Below, one piece after another: positions 37,380 to 47,056 of a stretch of DNA of 64,000 nt. The notes beneath the pieces are model-generated. The model did not search any database, had not been told where the DNA came from, and saw nothing but the letters and a program-made list of their open reading frames with translations. A program made the translations under genes and the position numbers. Source of the stretch: MGBC114844 sp910585855 (GTDB lineage: Bacteria > Bacillota > Clostridia > Lachnospirales > Lachnospiraceae); NCBI GenBank assembly GCA_965646165.1, contig CBFFYP010000014.1, positions 3,280-67,279 on the forward strand, read 5' to 3'. The first letter of the stretch is position 1. The number at the start of each line of letters is the position of its first letter.

Positions 37380-37545
37380 GAGGATCGCTAGAATCGAAAA
37401 GTAGGTCTATTCCGTGCCCGCTCTCGCTTAGCATTTCCTATTTTCATAGCGGACACATAAGATACTAAAATACAGCAAGACAGCACCTAAGTGCCGACGA
37501 GAAATGATGACTCTTCATAGACCTACCTTTCGATTCTAGCTATGC
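37380..37545 (+). repeat. Family A element, full length
   Basis: GAGGATCGC follows the HdeD stop by a few bases. Arms 37387-37410 and 37517-37540 pair over 24 bases with one mismatch. The arm sequence (GAATCGAAAAGTAGG) differs from all other copies. The inner hairpin is partly mismatched here. Confidence 0.85.
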
Positions 37546-37683
37546 TTGCCCAAAATAAAAATAATTACATCAAAATACTTTTTCTACTGAAAGTACATAA
37601 CTAAAATCTAAAGAGAAGCAACATTTTCCATCGGTACTTTACACTACAGCAAACATTTTACTATTTTTTTCAGTCTGGAAGTA

Positions 37684-37850
37684 CACAGCCGAAAACCAAA
37701 GGGAGTACTATGCAGGGTCATCATTTCCCGTCGGCACTTAGGCACAGTCTTGCTGTATTTTAGTGCCTTATGTGTCCGCTATGAAAATAAGAAATGCTAA
37801 GCGCAAGCGGGCTCGGAATAGCACTCCCTTTGGTTTTCGGCGTCCTCCCA
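37684..37850 (-). repeat. Family A element, full length, inverted
   Basis: Arms 37688-37711 and 37818-37841 pair over 24 bases with one mismatch. Opposite orientation to the copy at 37380. Core: GCAGGGTCATCATTTCCCG, GGCACTTAGGCAC, then GTGCCTTATGTGTCCGCTAT. GGCGTCCTCCC closes the end nearest the fapA-like gene. About 135 bases of plain AT-rich DNA separate the two A elements. Confidence 0.85.
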
Positions 37851-37855
37851 GATCC

Positions 37856-37914
37856 AAAAAAGGCTTGCTTTTAAACCATAATAAAAACGGCTAAAAAGCA
37901 AACCTTTTTTATTT
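37856..37914 (-). terminator. Intrinsic terminator of the FapA-like gene
   Basis: On the minus strand AAGGTTTGCTTTTTAGCC pairs with GGTTTAAAAGCAAGCCTT, followed by a run of T. It starts right after the stop at 37916. Confidence 0.75.
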
Positions 37915-37915
37915 T

Positions 37916-39331
37916 TTAAGACAACTTCATCAAAGGAGTCACATTCCCTTCACGAAGAATAAACTCCACATTTTTTACCTTATCCGCTACATTTAAAATT
38001 TCAGAGTCAATTATCACTTTTACTCCCGGAAATACCGTTCCGGCAATCCGCACTCTGGAATTTCCTTTCATAGCAATGGCATCTGACATTTCTTTTCTCT
38101 GTTTATTTAACCGATCTCTTTCGTCATTCTTTATCTGAAGCACCTGCTTAATTTTTAAATAAGTAGGATCTTCCACCCGTACCTTTTTAGCCCGTGCCGC
38201 CGCTGTTTCAAACATAGCAGCATTTCTCTGCAATATTGAGATCTCAGAGTCTACTTTTGCCATCATCTGCCCAATTTCGTTATAACGCCTCATATACTGA
38301 TCCGTTACACCTGTTTCTACAATAGTCGGCAGCTCTGCCGAATTTCCAAGCGTCTGCGCTTTAACCAGTTTTAACGCCCTTACACTGCCTCCAAGTATTA
38401 CGCCTTTTACACCTGTTACTTCCAAAATATCTTCTGTGGTAATCTTACAATTCAAAAAATAATCGCCTCGAATCGGTCCTTTTGCTTTAATTGTTACTGC
38501 CTCAAAAAAACGTCCCGTTACGCTGCCTTCCGCCTCAATCTGTCCAGTTCCTCCGCCCATCATACCTTTTCGAAGGATTACATCACCACCACTACGGATA
38601 TTGACACTTTCCACTGTACCGTCAATTACCACATTTCCTTTTGCCATAATGGAAAGTCCTGCCGTCACATTGCCACTCACATAAACATCGCCGTCAAAGC
38701 GCACATTTCCTATAGAAATATCCAAATTACCTGTAATATTATAAATATTGGAAATTTCTAGTTTTCCATCATCTTTTAATTCAACTTTGCCATTGAGAAT
38801 AGAAATATACTGCTTTTTATCCTCTGACACAGTAAAGCCCGAACCTCTAAGTGGCGGAAGGTTTGCACCCTTTTTTGGTGTCATAAGGTCTCCTGCTACG
38901 GTATATCCATATTCTCCGTTCGTTGCTGGTATATATTCTGCTACAACCTGACCAACTGTAACGGACTCAAATAAGTCCATATTCAGATAATCAACTGTAC
39001 CGTCCGGCAATACTTTTGGTGTGGCACTCTTTCCTACTCGAAAATAAAACTGATAACGACCATCCTGCCCGTCCCTTGGAACTTTTCCTTGTGCCACTGT
39101 GGTTGCAGTATAATAAAGCTGATTATCAATCATCTGTTGAAGTACGTCCTGATTGATACCTTGCTTTACACCATTACTGTTTAGTAATAAGATCAGTTGT
39201 TTCACGGTATAGGATTGCCCTTCTCGTGGCTTTACCAGATCTAGCGTTGCAGTCATTTTGTCATCAGATATATAGACAACTGAATCCGAACGTTCAAAGT
39301 TATCAAGTACATCCCCTTTTAGCGTATCCAT
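37916..39331 (-). CDS. FapA family (DUF342) protein
   Basis: 471 residues. The N-terminal ~150 residues include the DUF342 head (GQSYTVKQLILLLNSNGVKQG, then FYFRVGKSATPKVLPDG). The middle is a right-handed beta-helix with regular short repeats (GNLDISIGNVRFDGDVYVSG, VTAGLSIMAKGNVVIDGTVE and onward) at about 190-320. A coiled coil follows (about 335-415), then a final beta piece. The family contains FapA, linked to flagellar and polar protein placement in Vibrio, and many uncharacterised Firmicute proteins. The CheY/CheX-like genes 4 kb away fit a motility link, but no flagellar gene is in the window. Single-gene unit with its own terminator. Confidence 0.85.
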   Translation of the reverse strand: MDTLKGDVLDNFERSDSVVYISDDKMTATLDLVKPREGQSYTVKQLILLLNSNGVKQGINQDVLQQMIDNQLYYTATTVAQGKVPRDGQDGRYQFYFRVGKSATPKVLPDGTVDYLNMDLFESVTVGQVVAEYIPATNGEYGYTVAGDLMTPKKGANLPPLRGSGFTVSEDKKQYISILNGKVELKDDGKLEISNIYNITGNLDISIGNVRFDGDVYVSGNVTAGLSIMAKGNVVIDGTVESVNIRSGGDVILRKGMMGGGTGQIEAEGSVTGRFFEAVTIKAKGPIRGDYFLNCKITTEDILEVTGVKGVILGGSVRALKLVKAQTLGNSAELPTIVETGVTDQYMRRYNEIGQMMAKVDSEISILQRNAAMFETAAARAKKVRVEDPTYLKIKQVLQIKNDERDRLNKQRKEMSDAIAMKGNSRVRIAGTVFPGVKVIIDSEILNVADKVKNVEFILREGNVTPLMKLS

Positions 39332-39538
39332 TCACATTCCTGCCTTATCATGTTTATCTGCACTACATAGTTACTTCAGTATCTGTCACAATCACTGAAC
39401 TCACTACTAATATACTCCAAAATTATGTGTACTGTCAATCATTTCTGTCAAATCTAAAAAACTTTTTCTTAACAGGGACTTATTTCAGTCAGAAATTCCT
39501 TATTTTTCAATATTTTACAAACTTTTTCCAAAACAATC

Positions 39539-40114
39539 CTATTCATTTGTTTTTCCAAGAATCCCCTCGATTGCATCTATTCCAATCTGATTTAATTCTT
39601 TTGCCTTCTGTGCATCCACCTCATCTACATCATCTGGATAACCTCCCAAAATAAAATAAAAGACATAATCCCCATTTCTGTAAAGTGTTGCACCTTCTAC
39701 CTTTCCAAGATTCATCGGATACTGAAGAGAATTTGCAACCAAATTGTCCTGATAGGTCTGTAAAGCCTTTTCCACTTCCTCTGCCTTTCCCTCTTTTGCT
39801 TTTACTGCAACAAAAATATCTACATGAGCGCTCATCATCGGTGCTTCTGCTGCAAATTCCTCATAAAGATCCGAACTGATTCCAAAAAAGTTCTCAAACT
39901 GTTCTGCTTCATACGGCATTTCCGGCAAATAATTCTCTCCATATGCCTCTTTTACCGCATCACAAAGTTCCGTCAATGTTACTGCCTGTGTCGTCTGTAC
40001 CTGATCCGAATTCTGCGTTGCTCCTTGTGTAGAATCCGGCTGATTTTTACTGCCGCAAGAAACACATCCTAACAACATACCTGCTATACAAATACTTACT
40101 ATCACCTTTCTCAT
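39539..40114 (-). CDS. DUF4358 lipoprotein
   Basis: 191 residues from ATG 40114: MRKVIVSICIAGMLLGCVSC is a signal peptide with lipobox. Longer in-frame starts up to 40210 would bury this signal, so I reject them. A short polar linker is followed by a DUF4358 domain of about 130 residues (LTELCDAVKEAYGENYLPEM, then FFGISSDLYEEFAAEAPMMS, and AHVDIFVAVKAKEGKAEEVE). DUF4358 is common in Lachnospiraceae; its function is unknown. It faces outward on the membrane. The 200 bases before the FapA-like start hold nothing I can identify. Confidence 0.8.
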   Translation of the reverse strand: MRKVIVSICIAGMLLGCVSCGSKNQPDSTQGATQNSDQVQTTQAVTLTELCDAVKEAYGENYLPEMPYEAEQFENFFGISSDLYEEFAAEAPMMSAHVDIFVAVKAKEGKAEEVEKALQTYQDNLVANSLQYPMNLGKVEGATLYRNGDYVFYFILGGYPDDVDEVDAQKAKELNQIGIDAIEGILGKTNE

Positions 40115-40351
40115 ACTAAAATCCAAACATCCTTTCTTATTCTTTTTCTTACAATTTATTATTGTAACAAACCTTTCTGTCTTATGCAACATATTTCCTT
40201 TGCCGCCCACAATAAACTTATAAACTTAAAAAAATATAAAATTTTCATACAATTTTTATAAAAGTTTAATTTTATAAGTTTATTCCGATCATAGAAAATT
40301 TCAATAAGTCTTTTGAAATTAGAGAATGGAGGAAGAACACCAGAGGACACA

Positions 40352-41111
40352 GGGGACGCCAGATTCGAAAACGGTAGGCAGCCTGCTGTTCCGGTTTCCA
40401 AAAAGCAAGAAGTTCTAAGACTTCTGCCTTTTCCTTTCCCCAACCAGACAGACCGGGCCGGGGCGCCAATTCGCCCTCATAACAACCGAACGAAACGGTG
40501 TAAGGAAATGATCTTTCCAGCCATAAGATATCTCTTTCCTATCATCCGGGCTAAACACGCCCCTTTTTTTCAACCCTGCATAAAGCAGATGTGAAAAATT
40601 TCTTAGGTTTTCGAGGTGCAGAAGTCCAAGAACTTCTAACTTTTTTCCAAAGTCACTGCAGGCTGCCCACCGTTTTCGAATCTGGCTGTTTCTTGACCCG
40701 GAACAAAAAAAGAACCATATCTAAACTTTGCTGAATACTTGTTTTGTAAAAAAACATCGTTTCCACCGCTATCCAACCAACAGCCAGAGGCGGTTTGCTC
40801 CTGTCCTTTGCCAGCGACTTCGGAGAACGGTTAGAAAGTCTTGGGCTTCTGTGGAAACATCTAGAATTTTTTGCATATCCTGCTTCTATGCAGGGTATGC
40901 AAAAAAAGGGGCGTGTTTAGCCCGAATGGCAGGGAAGAGAATGTTTTATGGCTGGCAAAATCCTTCCTTACACCTGTTTCGTTTCGGTTGTCATGAGGGC
41001 GAATTGCGCCCCGGTTCGTTCGGTTGAATCTACGTAAATCAGAAGCCCTAGACTTTCTTTCCGTTTGGAGCGGAGCAGGCAAAGGACAGGAGCAAACCGC
41101 CTCTGGCGTCC
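40352..41111. repeat. Head-to-head pair of family B elements
   Basis: Forward unit: arms 40361-40383 and 40661-40683 (23 bases, one mismatch), with the full core (GGGCTAAACACGCCCC, CCTGCAT/GCAGATG region, inner stem CTTCT/AGAAG). Inverted unit: arms 40796-40821 and 41079-41104, perfect over 26 bases. The spacer holds GGCTGTTTCTTGACCCGGAA and A-rich sequence, then about 75 bases of unrelated DNA. Outer ends are GGACGCC and GGCGTCC. The right end lies about 40 bases past the histidine kinase stop. Confidence 0.9.
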
Positions 41112-41151
41112 GGTGAAAGAAACCTCTTTGCAGCACCCTGTTTCCAAAATT

Positions 41152-42714
41152 CTAATGAAGATCTACCACCTTTTGTACCCGAAGTTCAAACCAAAATACA
41201 CTCCCCTGCCCTACCTCACTATTTACACCATAATTAGCATCATGCAGCTTCAAAATATTCTTTACAATAGAAAGCCCTAATCCCGTCCCCATAACAGCCC
41301 GCTTATGTGTTTTATCGACCTTATAATACCGCTCCCATACATAAGGCAGTTCTGCTTTTTCAATACCAATCCCACTGTCAATCACCTCAATCCGCACAAT
41401 CCCCCCAAGCTGTATCTGCCGCACCCAAACCGTTCTATTTTCTCCTGTATAATTAATCGCATTATTAATTAAATTATAGACAACTTGATTAATTTTATAC
41501 TCATCGGCTTCCACCAATACATGTTCCTGATATTCAAATTGAATCGTATATCCATCCTGTTCCGTCAGCTTTGCAAACCGATCTAATACAGAACGAATAC
41601 TTTCTGTTAAATCATACTCCTTTCGATCTAATGTCAGCACCCCTGCCTGAAGTTTCGATACATCCAACATATCATTGACTAATGCTGTCAGACGCTTCGA
41701 TTCGTCAATTACTACCTGTACATTTTCCGGTGTATTCTCTCCCGGCAGATCTCTCATAATCTCTGCATAAGCAATAATCATCGTAAGGGGTGTCCGCAGA
41801 TCATGAGAAATATTAGCCAGCAGCTCCCGCTGAAATTTCTCTGTTTTTGCCAATTCCTCTGTTGCATAGTTTAATGTATCTGATAATTCCGCAATTTCTC
41901 TATAATCCTTTGCTTCAAAAGCAACATCATAATTTGCCTTTGCCAACTCCTTTGCCGCATGATTGACCCGAATAATCGAACGGGAAATATTCCGTGATAA
42001 AATCCATGCCATCGCAAGGGACAACAGTACTAAAATTCCCGAAATATAAGCAAACTGTATCTGCAAAGTATGCACAGTAGCATCCACCGGCGTAATCATA
42101 GCGGAAAGAATCAGCACCCGCTCTTCCCCCTCTGAATTAGTAATAATTTTAAACCAAATTACGGTTTCCTGCACATGTTTGGCAAACATCCCTATCTGCT
42201 TTCGAAATTCTTCCTCTCTAAATAATTCTGGATTTTCTAATCTCCTTTCCCATTCCTCCTCTTCCGGCAAAACAGGCTGTTTTTTTATCTTTTCCTGATA
42301 TTTCCATTCCTCTTTTTCTTCTTCCTCTAGTCTGCTTTGATAATCGATCCGATACTCTCCATTATGCTCTTTGGCTAATTGATACCATTCATAAAACAGT
42401 CCATAATTTAAATTTCCCTGATGATCGATAAATACCGCTTCTTTTGAAAAAAGAACTTTTCTATTTTCTCCGATTATCGCTAAATTAATATCATAATTTT
42501 CGGCAATCGTTTCTGCTGCTTCCTCCAAGTTTTCCATATCTACCGACTTTATCAAAGCATCCATAGCATGCTGTAATTCTTTTCGCTTGATATTTTTATA
42601 AAACACATCCAAATAAACCGTCTGTAAAAGCCATAAAATCAGCAAAAGCAAAATGGTAAAAGCAAGAAAATACAAAAAAACTTTCCATTTAATACTGATT
42701 TTCTCACGCTTCAA
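41152..42714 (-). CDS. Sensor histidine kinase
   Basis: 520 residues. Membrane segment at 11-31, an extracellular sensor region of about 185 residues rich in Glu, a second membrane segment at about 219-241, then HAMP (RNISRSIIRVNHAAKELAKA). The phosphoaccepting His is in ANISHDLRTPL near 305. The ATPase domain shows N-box NLINNAINYTGENR, G1 DSGIGI, F-box region and G2 GTGLGLSIV. All catalytic parts are present. It phosphorylates the adjacent regulator; the two genes overlap by 11 bases. The signal is unknown but the large acidic outer domain suggests an envelope or ion cue. Confidence 0.9.
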   Translation of the reverse strand: MKREKISIKWKVFLYFLAFTILLLLILWLLQTVYLDVFYKNIKRKELQHAMDALIKSVDMENLEEAAETIAENYDINLAIIGENRKVLFSKEAVFIDHQGNLNYGLFYEWYQLAKEHNGEYRIDYQSRLEEEEKEEWKYQEKIKKQPVLPEEEEWERRLENPELFREEEFRKQIGMFAKHVQETVIWFKIITNSEGEERVLILSAMITPVDATVHTLQIQFAYISGILVLLSLAMAWILSRNISRSIIRVNHAAKELAKANYDVAFEAKDYREIAELSDTLNYATEELAKTEKFQRELLANISHDLRTPLTMIIAYAEIMRDLPGENTPENVQVVIDESKRLTALVNDMLDVSKLQAGVLTLDRKEYDLTESIRSVLDRFAKLTEQDGYTIQFEYQEHVLVEADEYKINQVVYNLINNAINYTGENRTVWVRQIQLGGIVRIEVIDSGIGIEKAELPYVWERYYKVDKTHKRAVMGTGLGLSIVKNILKLHDANYGVNSEVGQGSVFWFELRVQKVVDLH

Positions 42715-43390
42715 AACGATATCCCACCCCTCTTAACGTTACAAGAAACTTGCGGTATTCTCCTAAACTGCTGCGCAGCAGCTTAATATGTGTATCCAGC
42801 GTCCGATCATCTCCAAAATAATCATACCCCCAAACCTCTGTAATCAGCTTTTCTCTTGTCAAAGCAATTCCTTTATTTTTCAGCAGATAAAACAGTAAAT
42901 CATACTCTTTTGGTGTCATAGCCGCTTTCTCCCCGTTTACTATTACCAGCCTTCCTGTAAAATCAACATAAAGACCTTCTTTTTCATAGATATCATGCTT
43001 TTTTGCCCGATTTTCTTCTTTTTCTTTTGGCGCATGGCGGCTAATCACTACTTTTACCCGCATCATCAATTCTCTTGGAGAAAACGGCTTTACTACATAA
43101 TCGTCAATCCCCAGATCAAACCCATGAATTTTATCATACTCTTCCCCTCTGGCAGAAAGCATAATAACCGGAATATCTTTAAAACGGCGAATCTCTCTGC
43201 ATGCTGAAAATCCGTCTAATTCTGGCATCATAACATCCAAAATAATCAAATCATACTCATGTTCTCTGCATAAATTTACTGCCTCTATTCCATCTTTCGC
43301 TTCTGTAATAATATAACCCTCAAATTCTGCATATTTTCGAATAATCGCCCGAATCTTTTCTTCATCATCTACAACTAATATATGGCTCAT
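42704..43390 (-). CDS. OmpR/PhoB-family response regulator
   Basis: 228 residues. Receiver domain with acidic pocket DDE near 8-10, phospho-Asp in LIILDVMMPELDGF (about 52), Thr/Ser site in IMLSARGEEYD and Lys in DYVVKPFSPRELM. The C-terminal winged helix runs from about 130 to 226 (MTPKEYDLLFYLLKNKGIAL, then VWGYDYFGDDRTLDTHIKLL). First gene of the two-component operon, upstream of its kinase. The leader has a TGATATATATCA palindrome near 43413-43424 that could be a binding site. GGAGG is upstream of the ATG. Confidence 0.92.
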   Translation of the reverse strand: MSHILVVDDEEKIRAIIRKYAEFEGYIITEAKDGIEAVNLCREHEYDLIILDVMMPELDGFSACREIRRFKDIPVIMLSARGEEYDKIHGFDLGIDDYVVKPFSPRELMMRVKVVISRHAPKEKEENRAKKHDIYEKEGLYVDFTGRLVIVNGEKAAMTPKEYDLLFYLLKNKGIALTREKLITEVWGYDYFGDDRTLDTHIKLLRSSLGEYRKFLVTLRGVGYRFEA

Positions 43391-43668
43391 GCTATCCCTC
43401 CTGTTTCTTTTTGATTGATATATATCATATATACCAAATTTTCCCTTTTTTTCTTTTATTGACTTTTATTTTACCTATACTTTGTGACATCTATGTGATA
43501 AATGAACGGAATATTTCTTGAAAAATCTGTTGTATTTTTCAAAAATATCAGTTAGAATATAAGTATTCAAATATTTTTCTCTCATCATAATGTATCTGTC
43601 ACAAGAGAACAAGTAGTTTTTACTTTTTTTCGAGAGAATAATAACTTATTTGAAAGGAGCAAAACTGA

Positions 43669-44040
43669 ATGAAGCCAAGTGATTTCAAAATTTTAATTGC
43701 AGATGATTCGATGCTTGCCAGAAAAAAGCTAAAGAATTGTCTGGCTGGTCTGGACTATACAAATGTGATAGAAGCAGTTGATGGAGAAAATGCAGTAGAA
43801 TTATTCCGCAATGAAAACCCATTACTTGTTTTTATGGACATTGTAATGCCTAAAAAATATGGAATTGATGCCCTAAAAGAAATCAAGTCTTTAAACCAAG
43901 ATGCTATTGTTGTTATGGTTTCTTCTACTGGTACAAAAGTAAATGTAGCCGATGCAATAAAGGCAGGAGCCAATGATTTTCTTACCAAGCCTTTTACTGT
44001 GAAACAAGTATATGATGTATTGGAACACTTTAACAAGTAA
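43669..44040 (+). CDS. CheY-like single receiver domain protein
   Basis: 123 residues, a receiver domain alone. Acidic pocket DDS near 11-13, phospho-Asp in LLVFMDIVMPKKYG near 57, Thr/Ser in VMVSSTG and Lys in DFLTKPFTV. No output domain, so it acts by protein contact as CheY does. The gene is 21 bp before the 297-aa gene and in the same direction, forming a small signalling operon. A good ribosome site (AAAGGAG) precedes the ATG. I saw no clear flagellar promoter. Confidence 0.88.
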   Translation: MKPSDFKILIADDSMLARKKLKNCLAGLDYTNVIEAVDGENAVELFRNENPLLVFMDIVMPKKYGIDALKEIKSLNQDAIVVMVSSTGTKVNVADAIKAGANDFLTKPFTVKQVYDVLEHFNK

Positions 44041-44061
44041 TGCCACGAAGGAGGAACTTTC

Positions 44062-44955
44062 ATGCTCACACAGTTTTTTGGCAGTTATTTAATTGATAAA
44101 AACATTATTACCTCAGAACAGCTTTTAGAGGCACTTCGCTATAAAAATGCACACTCAAAAAAACTTGGAGACCTTGCTGTAGCCGCTGGTTATATGTCAA
44201 AAGATGAATCAGACGAGGTTCATACTATGCAGACACAATCAGACAAAAAATTTGCGGAAATTGCCGTACATATGGGATATTTAACTGTTGCACAGGCAGA
44301 CGAATTAATCAACGCACAGCACACTGGCTATCTGCTGCTTGGAAACTCCTTAATTGAGCTGGGTTTTTGTTCACAGGAAACTATAACGAAAGCGATTGCC
44401 GATTATGAATTTGATTATCAGCTTTCTTTTTCTACTATTTTAAATTCTGACAGTGATAAACAAGCTGAAATGATTCAAAATTATTATCATTTTCCAGAAA
44501 CGGATGAAATTAACCCTATTAAGAAATATGCTACATTACTATTAAAAGATTTGATACGATTTATTGGCGGTGATTTCCGCCTGCTTGCCAAAGTAGATTC
44601 GATTCCAGATACACTTCCAAATATGATAGAAGTTCATCAAAAGTTATTTGGAAAATATAATTTTAACACTTCCATTATTGGATTTCGGGACTTTATTGTT
44701 CAATTTGCAGCTCGTTATGCCTGTGTGGAATTTGACGAATTAGATGAGTTTGCAGACGCATCCCTTCAGGATTTCTTAAATCTCCATAATGGAATCTATA
44801 CTGTAACAATGTCAAATGAACATGGAATAGAATATGAACTCTCCCCTACAGAAACCAATCCTTATACGGGTGGTAAAAAATGGGACTATATTCTTCCTAT
44901 TGAATTTACCTTTGGTACAATCTATTTTTGCGCTTCTCAAGAAGAAACCGAATAG
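44062..44955 (+). CDS. Protein with GspE-N-like and CheX-like regions
   Basis: 297 residues. The first ~125 residues contain repeated short helical motifs of the form LIDKNIITSEQLLEAL and LAVAAGYMSKDESDEV, then HMGYLTVAQADELI, and LIELGFCSQETITKAI, the pattern seen at the N-terminus of GspE/PilB. The C-terminal ~145 residues (KYATLLLKDLIRFIGGDFRL onward, ending in YDWDYILPIEFTFGTIYF-type strands) resemble CheX-like chemotaxis phosphatases by layout; I did not see the ExxN signature clearly. Downstream of a CheY-like gene, so it may dephosphorylate or read out that protein. Domain calls are by eye. Confidence 0.65.
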   Translation: MLTQFFGSYLIDKNIITSEQLLEALRYKNAHSKKLGDLAVAAGYMSKDESDEVHTMQTQSDKKFAEIAVHMGYLTVAQADELINAQHTGYLLLGNSLIELGFCSQETITKAIADYEFDYQLSFSTILNSDSDKQAEMIQNYYHFPETDEINPIKKYATLLLKDLIRFIGGDFRLLAKVDSIPDTLPNMIEVHQKLFGKYNFNTSIIGFRDFIVQFAARYACVEFDELDEFADASLQDFLNLHNGIYTVTMSNEHGIEYELSPTETNPYTGGKKWDYILPIEFTFGTIYFCASQEETE

Positions 44956-45067
44956 GGAAAATCCTTTCCCTATTCGTACACTAGGTACTTTGCTGACAAT
45001 CTTCCTATAAGTGCCCATGTGCATAAAAAAAGCAGGGAATTGTATTTTTCTCTGCTCTTTTTTTGTT
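44950..45067 (+). terminator. Two hairpins ending the CheY/CheX-like operon
   Basis: The first hairpin, GAATAGGGAAA/TTTCCCTATTC at 44950-44975, overlaps the stop codon and has no T run. The second, at about 45029-45067, pairs AGCAGGGAA with TTTCTCTGCT and is followed by seven T. It also has an A run on the left, so it can work in both directions. Confidence 0.65.
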
Positions 45068-45078
45068 CTTAACTAGAA

Positions 45079-45103
45079 ATAGCACTCCCTTCGGCTTTCG
45101 GCA
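45079..45103 (+). repeat. Family A arm fragment
   Basis: ATAGCACTCCCTTCGGCTTT and a following CGGCATC match the right-arm side of family A copies such as 37818-37845. No partner arm or core is present. Confidence 0.5.
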
Positions 45104-45140
45104 TCTAAAAACTCATGATACTAAAATCCATTTCTGTTCC

Positions 45141-45400
45141 TTAAATCTGATCTCCAATATAACTTTCTATAAAGTCAAAATACCCATCCGATCCCGATTT
45201 CTTTTCCCATAATTCTATAAAATCTTTTATTCTTAACAGACACATAACCAGAACTTTATAATAGTCTTTCAGCATATTTTTAATGCATTTCCTTCTAATG
45301 ACATTAAAAACATGTCATAGCCTCCTTCTTCTCCCTTTCTAACCTTACCAAATTCTCTTTCCATCTATAAATATATTTTCTCAAATTGATATAGCTGCAT
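45141..45400 (-). pseudogene. Decayed small gene, unknown
   Basis: From ATG 45400, with AAGGAAG 8 bases upstream, the frame reads MQLYQFEKIYL, a stop, MEREFGKVRKGEEGGYDMFL and MSLEGNALKIC before a second stop. The next frame continues as KDYYKVLVMCLLRIKDFIEL, then WEKKSGSDGYFDFIESYIGD, ending at 45141. Joined, this gives a coherent ~90-residue protein broken by one stop and one frameshift. No family recognised. It is downstream of thrC in the same direction. Confidence 0.4.
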
Positions 45401-45461
45401 ATTTTTCTTCCTTTTCTTGTAAACTTTTTTAATAAACCCGTGAATAAAAAATGTTTTATTT

Positions 45462-46955
45462 TTATTTTTTAATACCAAGAATTTCTTTTACTGTTTCTGT
45501 CATTTTTGTTGCATCACAGACACGATGGTGAATGGCTTGTGCATTTCGAATTTCTTCAATCGCTCTTGGCACCGTTGTATGAGAAATTTTGCTTAATTCA
45601 TCTACTAATTCAAAATCTCCCATTGTATTATAATCTGGATTAATTGCTGTCATTACACTTCTGGTAAATTTATAAGGACTTGCTGTAGAAGCAATCAGTG
45701 CTTTTTTTGTATCCTTTGTTTCTTTTTGATATTTTTGATATACGGCAGCAGCAACCGCAGTATGCGTATCAATTACATAGCCTGTCTTTTCATAAAGCTC
45801 TTTTATCATATCCGCTGTTTCTGCTTCTGTTGCATAATTTCCATAAAAGTCTTTTAACTGTGCCTTCATCTCTTCTGTAATACAATAGCTTCCTTCTTTG
45901 CTCAATGCTGCCATTCTCTCCTGATTTGCTTTTGCATCTTCTCCTGCAATCTTATAGATTAGACGTTCTAAATTACTGGAAATCAAAATATCCATTGACG
46001 GAGAAGAAGTTAAAATAAACTCTCGATTTTTATTATAAATTCCTGTAGAAAAGAAATCATAAAGCACTTTATTTTCATTGGATGCACAAATCAGCCGCTC
46101 AATCGGCATTCCCATCTGCTTTGCAAAATAGGCCGCTAATATATTTCCAAAATTTCCTGTCGGCACTACTACGTCAATCGTTTCTCCTTTGACAATTTCC
46201 TGATCTGCCAATAGCTTTGCATAGGAATAAACATAGTATACAATCTGCGGCACTAAACGTCCAATATTAATAGAATTTGCAGAGGAAAACTGAAACCCTG
46301 CCTGATCCATCTGCTTTCCTAATTCCTGATTTCCAAAAATTTCCTTTACACCGTTTTGAGCATCATCAAAATTTCCATGAATTCCCACTACGTATGTATT
46401 GTTTCCCTTCTGTGTCACCATCTGCTTTTCCTGAATTGGACTTACACCGCCCTTTGGATAAAATACAATAATCTTTGTTCCCTCTACATCAGCAAATCCC
46501 GCTAACGCTGCTTTTCCGGTATCTCCAGATGTTGCCGTTAAAATTACAATTTCATTTTTTACCTGATTTTTCTTTGCAGCAACACTCATTAAATGCGGCA
46601 AAATTGAAAGTGCCATATCCTTAAAAGCAATCGTTGCCCCATGAAATAATTCCAAATAATAAGTCTGACCTACCTTTCGAATCGGTGCAATCTCTTTGGT
46701 ATCAAACTTTTCATCATAAGCAAAACGAATACACTGCTTTAACTCTTCCTCTGTAAAATCCGTAAAATACAGCTTCATTACCTCATAAGCAATCTCTTGA
46801 TAACTCATCTTTGCCAATTCCTCCATTGGCACATCCAATTTTGGAATTCTCTCTGGGATAAATAAACCTCCGTCCTCTGCCAGCCCTTTTAAAATTGCCC
46901 AAGATGCTGTTACTGGTGTCTGATCACTTCTTGTACTTTTATATAACAATTCCAT
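45462..46955 (-). CDS. thrC: Threonine synthase
   Basis: 497 residues, normal for the longer bacterial type. It converts O-phosphohomoserine to threonine with pyridoxal phosphate. The PLP lysine is K112 in GATIAFKDMALSILP. Other family marks: TATSGDTGKAALAGF, FYPKGGVSPIQEKQM, NFGNILAAYFAKQMGMP and, near the C-terminus, HTAVAAAVY. No other threonine-pathway gene is next to it. The ATG at 46955 has GGAGG upstream. I see no T-box or attenuator in the short leader. Confidence 0.95.
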   Translation of the reverse strand: MELLYKSTRSDQTPVTASWAILKGLAEDGGLFIPERIPKLDVPMEELAKMSYQEIAYEVMKLYFTDFTEEELKQCIRFAYDEKFDTKEIAPIRKVGQTYYLELFHGATIAFKDMALSILPHLMSVAAKKNQVKNEIVILTATSGDTGKAALAGFADVEGTKIIVFYPKGGVSPIQEKQMVTQKGNNTYVVGIHGNFDDAQNGVKEIFGNQELGKQMDQAGFQFSSANSINIGRLVPQIVYYVYSYAKLLADQEIVKGETIDVVVPTGNFGNILAAYFAKQMGMPIERLICASNENKVLYDFFSTGIYNKNREFILTSSPSMDILISSNLERLIYKIAGEDAKANQERMAALSKEGSYCITEEMKAQLKDFYGNYATEAETADMIKELYEKTGYVIDTHTAVAAAVYQKYQKETKDTKKALIASTASPYKFTRSVMTAINPDYNTMGDFELVDELSKISHTTVPRAIEEIRNAQAIHHRVCDATKMTETVKEILGIKK

Positions 46956-47056
46956 CTTAATCCTCCATTCTATTCTTCTATCATTCTCTCTTTGATACTT
47001 CCGAATTATATCCTATTTTTCTCTGATACGCAATATCAAATCAAAAAAATAATTAA

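Noticed and set aside
40313..41136. Several open frames of 60-100 codons within the family B pair
   Set aside because: They recur only because the repeat recurs. Their peptides (for example containing YAKKGACLAR) follow the hairpin sequence, differ in start and have no ribosome sites. They are repeat sequence, not proteins.
46956..47056. T-box or attenuator before thrC
   Set aside because: No T-box sequence or specifier hairpin can be seen in the short leader before the family B pair begins.
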